Source: Pseudomonadota bacterium (lineage in GTDB: Bacteria; Chloroflexota; UBA6077; JAJPGT01). From it: DNA of 64,000 bases. The stretch is from NCBI GenBank assembly GCA_021325655.1, contig JAJPGT010000080.1:1-64000 (forward strand). The letters run 5' to 3'. Of this stretch, positions 36,885 through 44,741 are shown in pieces. Every line of letters starts with the position of its first letter. The stretch's first letter is position 1. The position numbers were made by a program, and so were the translations under genes. The notes beneath the pieces are model-generated. The model saw only the letters and a list, made by a program, of their open reading frames with translations. It had not been told where the DNA came from and did not search any database.

Positions 36885-37847
36885 CTACTGCATGAAGAAG
36901 GCGGGGTTGTCCATGTTGTACTTGGCCATGATCTTCTTGATCGTCCCGTCCGCCTTCATCGCCTTGATCGCCTCGTTCATCGCCTGGACCAGCCCCGGGT
37001 TATCCAGCCGCGAGCTGAACACTGTGTAGGCCTTGTCCTTCGTGTCCGGCATGTACTCGTTCGGCTGGACCGGCTCGTACTTCAGGTTCCACTCGGGGTG
37101 CTGGGTCGCGAGCCAGGCGCTGCTGGCCGCGCCAATGATCAGCGCATCGACCCGCCTGGCCTCCAGGTCCTGGATCCCGGCATCGATCGTGTTGTAGAGC
37201 TTCAGGTTGTCCTCGCCGATCCAGGGGATCTTCTTGAGCTCCGGGATATAGAAGTAGCCCTGGATCGTCCCGACCTTCTTGCCCTTCAGGTCGTCGATCG
37301 ACTTGATGTTGGAGTCCTTGAGCTGGGTGAACTCCGTCACCTGATAGTAGGCGCCCTCAGAGAGGTTCACGGTCTTGGCGCGCTCCGCGGTGTAGGCCAT
37401 GCCGCAGATGTTGGTGTCCACCCGGCCGGACTGCACGGACTGGATCTCCGCGGCCCACTCCATCACCACCGGCTCGATCTTCAGCCCGAGCTTGTCGGCA
37501 ATCGCGGTCATGATCTCGCCGTCGATCCCGATGATCTTGCCGTTGTCCTCCTTGCAGAACGGCATGTCATTGTCGATCGCGACCATCAGGACGCCGGGCT
37601 TGATGGTCTTGATCGCGCTCGCCGTCGCGGCCGGGCTCGCCGCGGCCTGCGCAGCCACTGTCGGACTGGCCACGACCGCGGCGGCGGTAGTCGGGGCGAC
37701 GGCCGGAGCCCGCGTGGGCGCGACAGCCGGCGCTTGGGTCGCGGCCGCGCTGGACGCCTGGGTGGTGGCCGGGGCGGCGGGCGTTTGCGCACAGGCGCTG
37801 ACGAGCAGGGCTGCCAGGGCCAGCAGGCCGAGGGTGTGTCGCTTCAT
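36885..37847 (-). CDS. Amino-acid ABC transporter substrate-binding lipoprotein
   Basis: 320 residues from ATG 37847 (GAGGAGG upstream); the frame is open further upstream but overlaps the permease gene. Lipoprotein signal with lipobox VSAC, Ala/Thr/Val-rich linker to about residue 75, then an SBP_bac_3 domain: GVLMVAIDNDMPFCKEDNGK, IGIDGEIMTAIADKLGLKIE, GRVDTNICGMAYTAERAKTV, KKVGTIQGYFYIPELK. This is the polar amino acid/opine class. It is encoded after its two permeases and before the FAD oxidase. Confidence 0.9.
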   Translation of the reverse strand: MKRHTLGLLALAALLVSACAQTPAAPATTQASSAAATQAPAVAPTRAPAVAPTTAAAVVASPTVAAQAAASPAATASAIKTIKPGVLMVAIDNDMPFCKEDNGKIIGIDGEIMTAIADKLGLKIEPVVMEWAAEIQSVQSGRVDTNICGMAYTAERAKTVNLSEGAYYQVTEFTQLKDSNIKSIDDLKGKKVGTIQGYFYIPELKKIPWIGEDNLKLYNTIDAGIQDLEARRVDALIIGAASSAWLATQHPEWNLKYEPVQPNEYMPDTKDKAYTVFSSRLDNPGLVQAMNEAIKAMKADGTIKKIMAKYNMDNPAFFMQ

Positions 37848-37954
37848 TGCGCTGCTCCTCCTCACTGCATGGGCGTCGTATCCGGGATCAGGTCTGCGTT
37901 GGCGACTCGTCCGTACCGTTCGTGTCCCCGCTCCCTCCCGCCGTAAAGTCCGCG

Positions 37955-38716
37955 CTACTTGGCCACCGCGCCCGGCTCCCCGTGCCGAGCGCCGGCGGCC
38001 CAGGCCTCCGCGAGACGACGCCGCAAGCCCCTGCCGCCCGGCGCCTCCGCCTCGCCCCGGCGCGCGCCGCGCTCCAGGTACCGCACCAGGCGGATGAGCG
38101 GGAGGCACATCATCATATAGATCAGCGCCGCCAGCAGGTAGATATGCATCGGGCGCCAGGTCTGGCCCACCAGGTCGTAGGCGCGCGACATCAGCTCCGG
38201 GGTGGCGATCGCGCTGGCGAGCGAGGTGTCCTTGAGGATCGCCACGCCCAGGTTGGCGGCCGGCGGCAGCACCACGCGCCAGGCCTGGGGAAGCACGATG
38301 AAACGCATCGTCTGCAGCGGCGTCATCCCAATGGAGAGCGCCGCGTCGCGCTGCCCCTTGTGCACCGATTCGATCCCGGCCCGGTAGATCTCCGCCATGT
38401 AGGCAGCCGTGTTCATCCCCAGGGCAACGACCGCGGCCGTGATGTTGTCCATCACCAGGCCGATGCCGGCCAGGCCGAAGTAGACGAGGTAGATCTGCGT
38501 CAGCGCCGGGGTTCCGCGAATCGCCTCGATGTACACGACCGCCGCGGGCCGCAGGATCGGCAGTCGGGAGACCTTCAGCAGGGCGACGAGCAGCCCGAGC
38601 ACGAGCCCCACCGCGATGGAGAGAACGGCCAGCTCCAGCGTCACCTCCGCGGCGCGGAGCAGCGGCGGGAACCAATCGTGGACGTTGTCGGCGAAGACCT
38701 GGAGGAAGTCGCCCAT
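37955..38716 (-). CDS. Amino-acid ABC transporter permease (HisM family)
   Basis: 253 residues, five hydrophobic segments. The EAA loop is visible as [20 protein letters not shown], and IRGTPALTQIYLVYFGLAGI is the conserved N-terminal part. The C-terminus has an unusual basic Arg/Gly/Ala tail of about 40 residues. Its start is one base after the stop of the first permease, so translation is coupled. Confidence 0.9.
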   Translation of the reverse strand: MGDFLQVFADNVHDWFPPLLRAAEVTLELAVLSIAVGLVLGLLVALLKVSRLPILRPAAVVYIEAIRGTPALTQIYLVYFGLAGIGLVMDNITAAVVALGMNTAAYMAEIYRAGIESVHKGQRDAALSIGMTPLQTMRFIVLPQAWRVVLPPAANLGVAILKDTSLASAIATPELMSRAYDLVGQTWRPMHIYLLAALIYMMMCLPLIRLVRYLERGARRGEAEAPGGRGLRRRLAEAWAAGARHGEPGAVAK

Positions 38717-38717
38717 C

Positions 38718-39395
38718 TCAGTCGCCGCGCCGCAACCGCAGCTCCATCGCGTTGGCGAGGTGGGCCAGCGGCAGGCTGAGCGCGAGGTAGATCAGCGCGG
38801 TGAGCAGGTAGATCTGCATCGGCAGGATCGTCTGCGAGACGAGCGTCTTGGCGGCGAACAATAGCTCCGGGGCAGCGACGGTCGAGACGATGGCGGTGTC
38901 CTTGAGCAGCCCGATCGCGTAGTTGGCAGTGGGCGGCACCACCACCCGGGCCGCCTGGGGGAGCACCACGAAGCGCATCGCCTGAGCGGGCGTCATCCCA
39001 ATGGAGAGGGCGGCCTCGCGCTGGCCACGATGCACCGAGTCGATCCCGGCCCGCACGATCTCGGCCATGTAGGCGCCGCCGAGCATCCCGAGGCCCAGCA
39101 CCGCGGCGACGAAGGAGGGGAGCTGAATACCGAGATAGGCCAGCCCGAAGTAGATGATGAACAGCGTCGTCAGCACCGGGACGGCGCGCACCAGCTCGAT
39201 GTAGACGCTGGCCAAGCTGCCTAGCAGGGGAACCCGGGCGCGCTTCAGCAGCGCCAGCACCAGCCCGAACAGGCAGGCGAACAGCAGCGTGGCTACGGTG
39301 ATCTCCACCGTCACCACCGCCCCGCGCAGCAGGTAGGGCAGGAATTCGGGCAGCCGGGCCAGCAGGATGCGCCAGAACTCCAGGAAGCCGCTCAT
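38718..39395 (-). CDS. Amino-acid ABC transporter permease (HisM family)
   Basis: 225 residues, five hydrophobic segments, EAA loop [20 protein letters not shown], and [20 protein letters not shown]. Its ATG overlaps the ATPase stop by four bases (ATGA). Close paralogue of the neighbouring permease; the two form the heterodimeric channel. Confidence 0.9.
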   Translation of the reverse strand: MSGFLEFWRILLARLPEFLPYLLRGAVVTVEITVATLLFACLFGLVLALLKRARVPLLGSLASVYIELVRAVPVLTTLFIIYFGLAYLGIQLPSFVAAVLGLGMLGGAYMAEIVRAGIDSVHRGQREAALSIGMTPAQAMRFVVLPQAARVVVPPTANYAIGLLKDTAIVSTVAAPELLFAAKTLVSQTILPMQIYLLTALIYLALSLPLAHLANAMELRLRRGD

Positions 39396-40159
39396 CGCTC
39401 CAGCACCGTGCGCAGGAACGAGCGCGTCCGTTCCTGAAGCGGGGCGCGGAACATGATATGCGGCTCGCCTGCTTCGACGATCATCCCGTCGTCCATGAAG
39501 ATCACCCGGTCTGCCACGTCCTCGGCGAATTGCATTTCGTGGGTGACGATCAGCATCGTCATCCCCTCCGCGGCGAGCTGGCGCATCACCTGCAGCACCT
39601 CGCCGATGAGCTCCGGGTCGAGTGCCGAGGTCGCCTCGTCGAACAGCATCACCTTCGGCCGCATCGCCAGTGCCCGGGCGATCGCCACCCGCTGCTGCTG
39701 CCCGCCGGAGAGCTTCTCCGGGAAGGCGTGCGCCTTGGCGCCCAGGCCGACCTTCTCCAGGAGCGCCAGCGCCAGCCGCTCCGCCTCCGCCTTCGGCCGT
39801 CCCAGAACGCGATATGGGCCGATTGCGACGTTCTCCAGTGCGGTGAGGTGGGGGAACAGGTTGAAGCGCTGGAAGACCATCCCGATCTCAGCGCGGATCC
39901 TGGCCAGCTCGCGCTCGCTCATCGGCTGGAAGCTGCCGTTGCGGCAGCGCTCCCCGACCAGCTCCCCGTCCAGGTAGACGTGGCCCTGCTGCGGGCGCTC
40001 CAGGTAGTTGATGCAGCGCAGCAGGGTGCTCTTGCCGGCGCCGCTCGGGCCGATGATGGCGACCTTCTCCCCGGCCGCCACGTCGAGGCTCACGCCCTTG
40101 AGCACCTCGTGGTCGCCGTAGCGCTTGTGCAGGTCGACCACGCTCACCATCGGGGCCAC
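39392..40159 (-). CDS. Amino-acid ABC transporter ATP-binding protein
   Basis: 255 residues. Walker [11 protein letters not shown]-loop [12 protein letters not shown], signature [15 protein letters not shown], Walker [14 protein letters not shown]-loop IVTHEM. Typical HisP/GlnQ ATPase. GTG 40159 is chosen because AGGAGG lies five bases upstream; ATG 40150 is the alternative. It starts nine bases after the OYE gene stop, so it belongs to that operon. Confidence 0.93.
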   Translation of the reverse strand: MAPMVSVVDLHKRYGDHEVLKGVSLDVAAGEKVAIIGPSGAGKSTLLRCINYLERPQQGHVYLDGELVGERCRNGSFQPMSERELARIRAEIGMVFQRFNLFPHLTALENVAIGPYRVLGRPKAEAERLALALLEKVGLGAKAHAFPEKLSGGQQQRVAIARALAMRPKVMLFDEATSALDPELIGEVLQVMRQLAAEGMTMLIVTHEMQFAEDVADRVIFMDDGMIVEAGEPHIMFRAPLQERTRSFLRTVLER

Positions 40160-40168
40160 GTCCGCCTC

Positions 40169-42124
40169 CTAGATCTCGCGGGCCGCCCGGTGCCCCTCGT
40201 AGGTGGCGTACTCGATGTCGCGCGGGGCGACGCAATCGCCAACTGCGTGGACCTCCAGCCCCGCGGCGCGCAGCGGCGCGACCAGCGCGTCATCCGGGGT
40301 CGGGGCGGTAACAATCACCACCTGGTCCAGCCCGTCCACCACCCGCTCGCGCTGGTTGTAGTAGTTGAATACTATCGCCTGGCCGCCCCGGACGGCGCGC
40401 AGGTCATGGTGTGCCGTCAGCTCCACACCCTTGCGGAACAGGCGGCGGTAGAGCGAGACGGTGTTCGTCAGCCCGAAGTCGATCGCCGGGTGGAACTGCC
40501 GGCTCACCACCTCCGCCCGGCCACCGCGATCCGCGGCCAGCTCCGCCACTGCGCAGCCCGCCTGCTTGCCGGTGTGGTCGACCACCAGCACATTGCGTCC
40601 CACCTCGACCCTGCCGCTCAGCACCGACCAGGCCGAGACGACCGGGATTGATCCGTCGCCCGGATCCGGCTCGGTCGCGCGGGCGCCCGTGGCGACGATC
40701 ACCACGTCGGGCCGCTCCGCCAGCACCCGTTCCACGGTCGCCTCGGTGTTCAGGCGCACGTCCACGCCCAGCCGGCCCACCTGGCCGGCCAGCCAGCGGG
40801 GGATGCCGAGCAACTCCTCGCGGCCGGGCTGCCGCGCCGTGACCAGCGCGTTGCCGCCCAGCTCCGCGGCGCGCTCGAACAGCACAACGCGGTGGCCACG
40901 CTCGGCCGCCACCCGCGCCGCCTCCAGGCCGGCCGGGCCGCCGCCGACGACCACGACCGCGCGGGGCACCGCGGCGCGGTCGATCTGCCCCCAGTCCCGC
41001 TCGCGGCCGATGATCGGGTTGTAGATGCAGCGCATCGGCTCGCCCTCGAGGATGCGATCGATGCAGGCGGTGCTGTCGCCCACACAGGGGCGGATGTCCT
41101 CCAGCCGCCCCTCGGCCACCTTGCGCGGCAGGTCCGGGTCGGCGATGTTGGCCCGCACCATCGCTACCATGTCGCAGGTGCCCTCGGCGATCAGCCGCTC
41201 GGCCAGCAGCGGATCGACGATGCGGGCCAGCGCCGCGACCGGCCGGTTGGTCATCTCGCGAATGCCGGCCGCCAGGCCGGCGTGCAGGCCTTGTGGCGCC
41301 GGGGTGGGCGGCCAATGGTCCACCCGGGCGAAGCGCTCCATGTTGTTGCCGCTGGCGACGATGTAAAAGTCGATCCAGCCGGTGGCGTCGATGCGGCGGA
41401 CGATCTCCTGCATGTCCGGGAGGCGCAGCCCACCCTCCACCAGCTCGTCGCCGGCAATCTTCAGCGCCAGCGCGCGATCCTTGCCCAACGCCTCGCGGGT
41501 GAGGCGGATCATCTCCATCGGGAAGCGCAGCCGGTTCTCCAGGCTCCCGCCCCACTGGTCGGTGCGCTTGTTCGTGTAGGGAGACATGAACTGGATCGAG
41601 AGCGACGCGGCGAACGCTTGCAGCTCGACGCCATCCAGCCCCGAGACGCGCACCCGCACCGCCGCCTTGTAGAAGGCGTCTAGGATCGTCTCGATCTCCT
41701 CGGTGGTCATCGTGTGTGGCAGCTCGCGGGCGAACTCGCCCATCATCTGCGACGGTGCCCAGGTCGGCCAGCCAGTGTGGTGCGAGGAGAAGCCGGAAGC
41801 GAGGTGCGTTATCTGGATCAGCATCCGCGCCCCGTACGCATGCATCCCCTCGGCGAGCTTGCGGTAGCCAGGGATGACCGAGTCGTCGAAGCTGGCCAGC
41901 AAGTTCATCTGCGGCGCGCCGCCCGAGGGATGCACCGCGGTCGAGCCAGTGATGCTGAGCGCGATCCCGCCCTGTGCCTTCCTGACGTGGTAGGCGATCT
42001 CCTGGTCGCTGATCCGCCCATCAGGGTTGTACGCGGTCGTGTGGCCAGTGCTGAAGATGCGGTTGCGGAGCTCGAACGGACCAACGTCGATCGGGCTCAG
42101 CAGGTGGGTGAGCGTGGCAGCCAT
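40169..42124 (-). CDS. OYE-family flavin oxidoreductase with Fe-S and FAD/NAD domains (2,4-dienoyl-CoA reductase / amine demethylase-like)
   Basis: 651 residues: FMN TIM barrel (about 1-340), Fe-S cysteine region (345-370) and FAD/NAD(P) domain (VVVVGGGPAGLEAARVAAER and later Rossmann motifs). In the barrel, the usual His pair of dienoyl-CoA reductases is replaced (GVELQAFAASLSIQFMSP), as I recall for N-methylproline/dimethylamine-type demethylases. The cluster motif reads C347-x2-D350-x3-C354-x11-C366, the second Cys being Asp. First gene of an operon with an amino-acid importer and a FAD oxidase, driven by the promoter at 42160-42188. Demethylation of an N-methylated amino acid is my inference. 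Confidence 0.85.
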   Translation of the reverse strand: MAATLTHLLSPIDVGPFELRNRIFSTGHTTAYNPDGRISDQEIAYHVRKAQGGIALSITGSTAVHPSGGAPQMNLLASFDDSVIPGYRKLAEGMHAYGARMLIQITHLASGFSSHHTGWPTWAPSQMMGEFARELPHTMTTEEIETILDAFYKAAVRVRVSGLDGVELQAFAASLSIQFMSPYTNKRTDQWGGSLENRLRFPMEMIRLTREALGKDRALALKIAGDELVEGGLRLPDMQEIVRRIDATGWIDFYIVASGNNMERFARVDHWPPTPAPQGLHAGLAAGIREMTNRPVAALARIVDPLLAERLIAEGTCDMVAMVRANIADPDLPRKVAEGRLEDIRPCVGDSTACIDRILEGEPMRCIYNPIIGRERDWGQIDRAAVPRAVVVVGGGPAGLEAARVAAERGHRVVLFERAAELGGNALVTARQPGREELLGIPRWLAGQVGRLGVDVRLNTEATVERVLAERPDVVIVATGARATEPDPGDGSIPVVSAWSVLSGRVEVGRNVLVVDHTGKQAGCAVAELAADRGGRAEVVSRQFHPAIDFGLTNTVSLYRRLFRKGVELTAHHDLRAVRGGQAIVFNYYNQRERVVDGLDQVVIVTAPTPDDALVAPLRAAGLEVHAVGDCVAPRDIEYATYEGHRAAREI

Positions 42125-42159
42125 GCAGACGCCCCCTGACGCCAGGCGAGGTAGCGGCC

Positions 42160-42188
42160 ATGATAGTGCTCAGCCGGAGGCCTGTCAA
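42160..42188 (-). promoter_or_regulatory. Promoter of the OYE/ABC importer operon
   Basis: Minus-strand TTGACA (42188-42183), 17-base spacer, TATCAT (42165-42160). Perfect -35, five of six in the -10, 36 bases upstream of ATG 42124. Confidence 0.75.
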
Positions 42189-42206
42189 CGCCAGGTCGAA
42201 TGTCGA

Positions 42207-42216
42207 ATGTCTACAA
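42207..42216. promoter_or_regulatory. Candidate GntR operator between divergent promoters
   Basis: ATGTCTACAA matches eight of ten positions of the palindrome TTGTCGACAA found at the gntR promoter (47277-47286). It overlaps the end of a seven-base tandem repeat (GTCGAAT twice, 42195-42208) and sits between the two divergent -35 boxes. Confidence 0.4.
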
Positions 42217-42220
42217 AGGC

Positions 42221-42249
42221 TTGACAGCCGTCCACTCCCCGCCAACAAT
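42221..42249 (+). promoter_or_regulatory. Promoter of the second amino-acid importer operon
   Basis: TTGACA (42221-42226), 17 bases, AACAAT (42244-42249), 114 bases upstream of the binding-protein start. Perfect -35, moderate -10. Confidence 0.6.
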
Positions 42250-42363
42250 GGGCTGCCGCGCGCCCCGGGCAGGCGTGGGAGAGAGGAGGCCGAGCAGAGC
42301 AAAAGCGGAGACAGCGCAGCCGAGACAGAGGAGAGGGTTCGCAGCGTTGCGGGAGGAAGCCCG

Positions 42364-43185
42364 ATGATGGCACGGTTTCTCGTCGTACTCGCATCCATGC
42401 TGGCGCTGCTAGGGCTGACGGCCTGGCAGGCCGCAGCGCCAGCGCCCGCCGAGCAGAAATCGCTCCTTGCCGAGATCAAGGACAAGGGCGAGCTCCGGGT
42501 CGGCTACGCGGTGGCCGATCCGCACCAGTTCAAGGATCCGTCCACGGGCGAGTGGAAGGGCATCGCCGTGGATATCATGAGCAACTGGGCCGAGGTTCTG
42601 GGCGTCAAGCACGTCCCGGTCGACACGAGCTGGGAGACCATGATCCAGGGGCTGGAAGCCGGCAACTACGACATCGCCGCGGCCCTGAATCGCCGTCCGG
42701 CCCGCGCCCTGGTGGTGACGTACTCGATCCCCTACATGGCGGATCGCGGCGTGTTCACCGTCGACCGGAACAAGTCGCAGGCGCACACCTGGGCGGACCT
42801 CAACAGGCAGGGAGAGACGATCTGCGTCGTCCAGGGCACCGCGGAGGACAAGTCCCTCACCGCGATCGGCACCCAGGCGCAGTTGCTCCGCTTGGGTGAC
42901 CAGAACGAGTGCCGCATCGCCCTGCAGAGCGGCAGCGCCACCGCGTTCTTCGACGATATCTCCGGCCAGGCCAAGTATGCCGCCGCGAATGACTGGGTTC
43001 GACTGATCGTCCCGGACCCGGTGCTGCAGCTCGAAGGGATCGGGTTTGCGATTCGCAAGGGCTACAGCTATGACGATATCCAGGCGCTGGACATCCAGAT
43101 CGAGAATTGGGTGAACAATGGCCTGCTCACCGCGGCGCAGGCGAAGTACGGCTTGCCGAACTGGGAGCCCTTCACCCAGCGGTAA
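42364..43185 (+). CDS. Amino-acid ABC transporter substrate-binding protein
   Basis: 273 residues from ATG 42364 (GGGAGGAAG upstream). Cleavable-looking Sec signal (FLVVLASMLALLGLTAWQAA) without lipobox. SBP_bac_3 domain: KGELRVGYAVADPHQFKDPS, GIAVDIMSNWAEVLGVK, WETMIQGLEAGNYDIAAALN, RGETICVVQGTAEDKS-like segment, and VLQLEGIGFAIRKG. It is the first gene of a plus-strand importer operon, divergent from the OYE operon, and differs from the other binding protein in having no lipid anchor or long linker. Confidence 0.87.
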   Translation: MMARFLVVLASMLALLGLTAWQAAAPAPAEQKSLLAEIKDKGELRVGYAVADPHQFKDPSTGEWKGIAVDIMSNWAEVLGVKHVPVDTSWETMIQGLEAGNYDIAAALNRRPARALVVTYSIPYMADRGVFTVDRNKSQAHTWADLNRQGETICVVQGTAEDKSLTAIGTQAQLLRLGDQNECRIALQSGSATAFFDDISGQAKYAAANDWVRLIVPDPVLQLEGIGFAIRKGYSYDDIQALDIQIENWVNNGLLTAAQAKYGLPNWEPFTQR

Positions 43186-43195
43186 GCGGACCGTG

Positions 43196-43227
43196 AGCGG
43201 TCGGCCGGCTACAGCCGGCCGACCGCT
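43196..43227 (+). other. Intercistronic hairpin after the binding-protein gene
   Basis: AGCGGTCGGCCGGCT (43196-43210) and AGCCGGCCGACCGCT (43213-43227) form a perfect 15-bp stem in the 57-base gap before the permease start. Probable mRNA stabiliser or partial terminator. Confidence 0.6.
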
Positions 43228-43242
43228 GGCGAGGGATGAGCG

Positions 43243-43899
43243 ATGGATTGGGGTGTTGCCTTGCGCTACTGGCCCCTGCTCGCCAAGGGGCTGCTGCTCA
43301 CCTTCCAGATTACCATCCTGGTCACGGTGCTCGGACTGCTCCTCGGCATCGTGGTGGCGGCCGGGCGGCTGGCGCGCCAGCGCTGGATCAGCCGGCCGGT
43401 CGCGGGGTACATCGAGTTGTTCCGCGGCACGCCGGCGCTGATCCAGTTGTACTGGTTCTATTACTGCCTGCCGATTTTCCTGGGCGTCCGACTGCCCGGG
43501 CTGACGGCCATTATCGTCGCGCTCACCCTCAACGTCGCGGCGTTCTACGGCGAAGCGCTGCGCAGCGGGATCCAGGCGCTGCCGCGCGACCAGACGGAAG
43601 CGGCCGACATCCTGGGCCTGTCGTACGTGCAGAAGATGCGCTACGTCGTCATCCCTCAGGCGCTGCGCATCGTCGTCCCGGTCCTGCTGTCGCTCACGAT
43701 CAGCCTGTTCAAGGACACCTCGCTGGTGTCGGCACTCGGGGTGGCGGACCTGATGTACCAGGCGCGGGTCGTCTCGACCGAGACCTACCGCCCGATCGAG
43801 ATCTTCACCACCGCGGCGCTGGTGTACTTTGCCGTCGCGACCCCGCTGTCGATGCTGACCCGCCGGCTGGAGCTGCGGCTAGCGCGGGTCAACCGCTAG
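43243..43899 (+). CDS. Amino-acid ABC transporter permease
   Basis: 218 residues, five hydrophobic segments. [20 protein letters not shown] near the N-terminus and the EAA loop [20 protein letters not shown] are typical of His/Glu/Gln permeases. Only one permease gene is present in this operon, so the channel is probably a homodimer. Confidence 0.9.
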   Translation: MDWGVALRYWPLLAKGLLLTFQITILVTVLGLLLGIVVAAGRLARQRWISRPVAGYIELFRGTPALIQLYWFYYCLPIFLGVRLPGLTAIIVALTLNVAAFYGEALRSGIQALPRDQTEAADILGLSYVQKMRYVVIPQALRIVVPVLLSLTISLFKDTSLVSALGVADLMYQARVVSTETYRPIEIFTTAALVYFAVATPLSMLTRRLELRLARVNR

Positions 43900-43916
43900 C
43901 GCTCGGGAGGCTTGGG

Positions 43917-44705
43917 ATGGCCGCCGCTCTGCCTGGCACTGCTCCCATGATTGAGGTGCGCGATCTGCACAAGCGGTTCGGCCACCTGGAGGTGCTGCGC
44001 GGGGTGAGTCTCGCGGTGCAGCCATCGGAGAAGCTGGTCGTCCTCGGCCCCAGCGGCAGCGGCAAGAGCACCTTGCTGCGGCTGATGATCGGCCTGGAAG
44101 AACCGGACCAGGGGGAGATCCTGGTGGAAGGCCAGCCCTTCCTGCGGCGCGAGGCGCCGGGCAAGCCGCTCCAGCGCGGGCCGCGCTTCAAGTCGCTCCG
44201 GCGCGACATGGGGATGGTGTTCCAGCAGTTCAGCCTGTTCCCGCACATGACCGTGCTCGAGAATCTCATCCTGGCGCCCACCAAGGTGCTCGGGATGGCA
44301 CGCCCCGAGGCGGAGGCGCGGGCGCGGGCGCTGCTGGCCAAGGTCGGGCTGGCCGACAAGCTGCAGCAGTATCCCGACAAGCTCTCGGGCGGGCAGAAGC
44401 AGCGGGCGAGCATCGCCCGGGCGCTGATGATGGAGCCCAAGCTGATGCTGTTCGACGAGGTGACCTCGGCACTGGACCCGGAGCTGATTCACGAGGTGCT
44501 GCGGGTCATGCGCCAGCTCGCGAGCGAAGGCATGACGATGGTGGTGGTCACCCACGAGATGGGCTTTGCAAGCAAAGTGGCGGACCGGGTGGTGTTCATG
44601 GACCAGGGCATGATCGTGGAGCAGGGCCCGCCGGAGCAGATCTTCCGCCAGCCACGCGAGCGCCGGACGGCCGAGTTCATCGAAGCGGTGCTCACCCACA
44701 TCTGA
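43917..44705 (+). CDS. Amino-acid ABC transporter ATP-binding protein
   Basis: 262 residues from ATG 43917 (GGGAGG upstream; ATG 43947 is an alternative). Walker [11 protein letters not shown]-loop [12 protein letters not shown], signature [15 protein letters not shown], Walker [14 protein letters not shown]-loop VVTHEM. HisP/GlnQ type; 17 bases after the permease stop. Confidence 0.93.
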   Translation: MAAALPGTAPMIEVRDLHKRFGHLEVLRGVSLAVQPSEKLVVLGPSGSGKSTLLRLMIGLEEPDQGEILVEGQPFLRREAPGKPLQRGPRFKSLRRDMGMVFQQFSLFPHMTVLENLILAPTKVLGMARPEAEARARALLAKVGLADKLQQYPDKLSGGQKQRASIARALMMEPKLMLFDEVTSALDPELIHEVLRVMRQLASEGMTMVVVTHEMGFASKVADRVVFMDQGMIVEQGPPEQIFRQPRERRTAEFIEAVLTHI

Positions 44706-44718
44706 CGGATACATCTGG

Positions 44719-44741
44719 CTGGGCGCGTCAGCCGCGCCCAG
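44719..44741. terminator. Hairpin between convergent importer and IlvD-like genes
   Basis: CTGGGCGCG (44719-44727) pairs with CGCGCCCAG (44733-44741), 5-base loop, starting 13 bases after the ATPase stop and overlapping the end of the IlvD-like gene. Confidence 0.4.
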
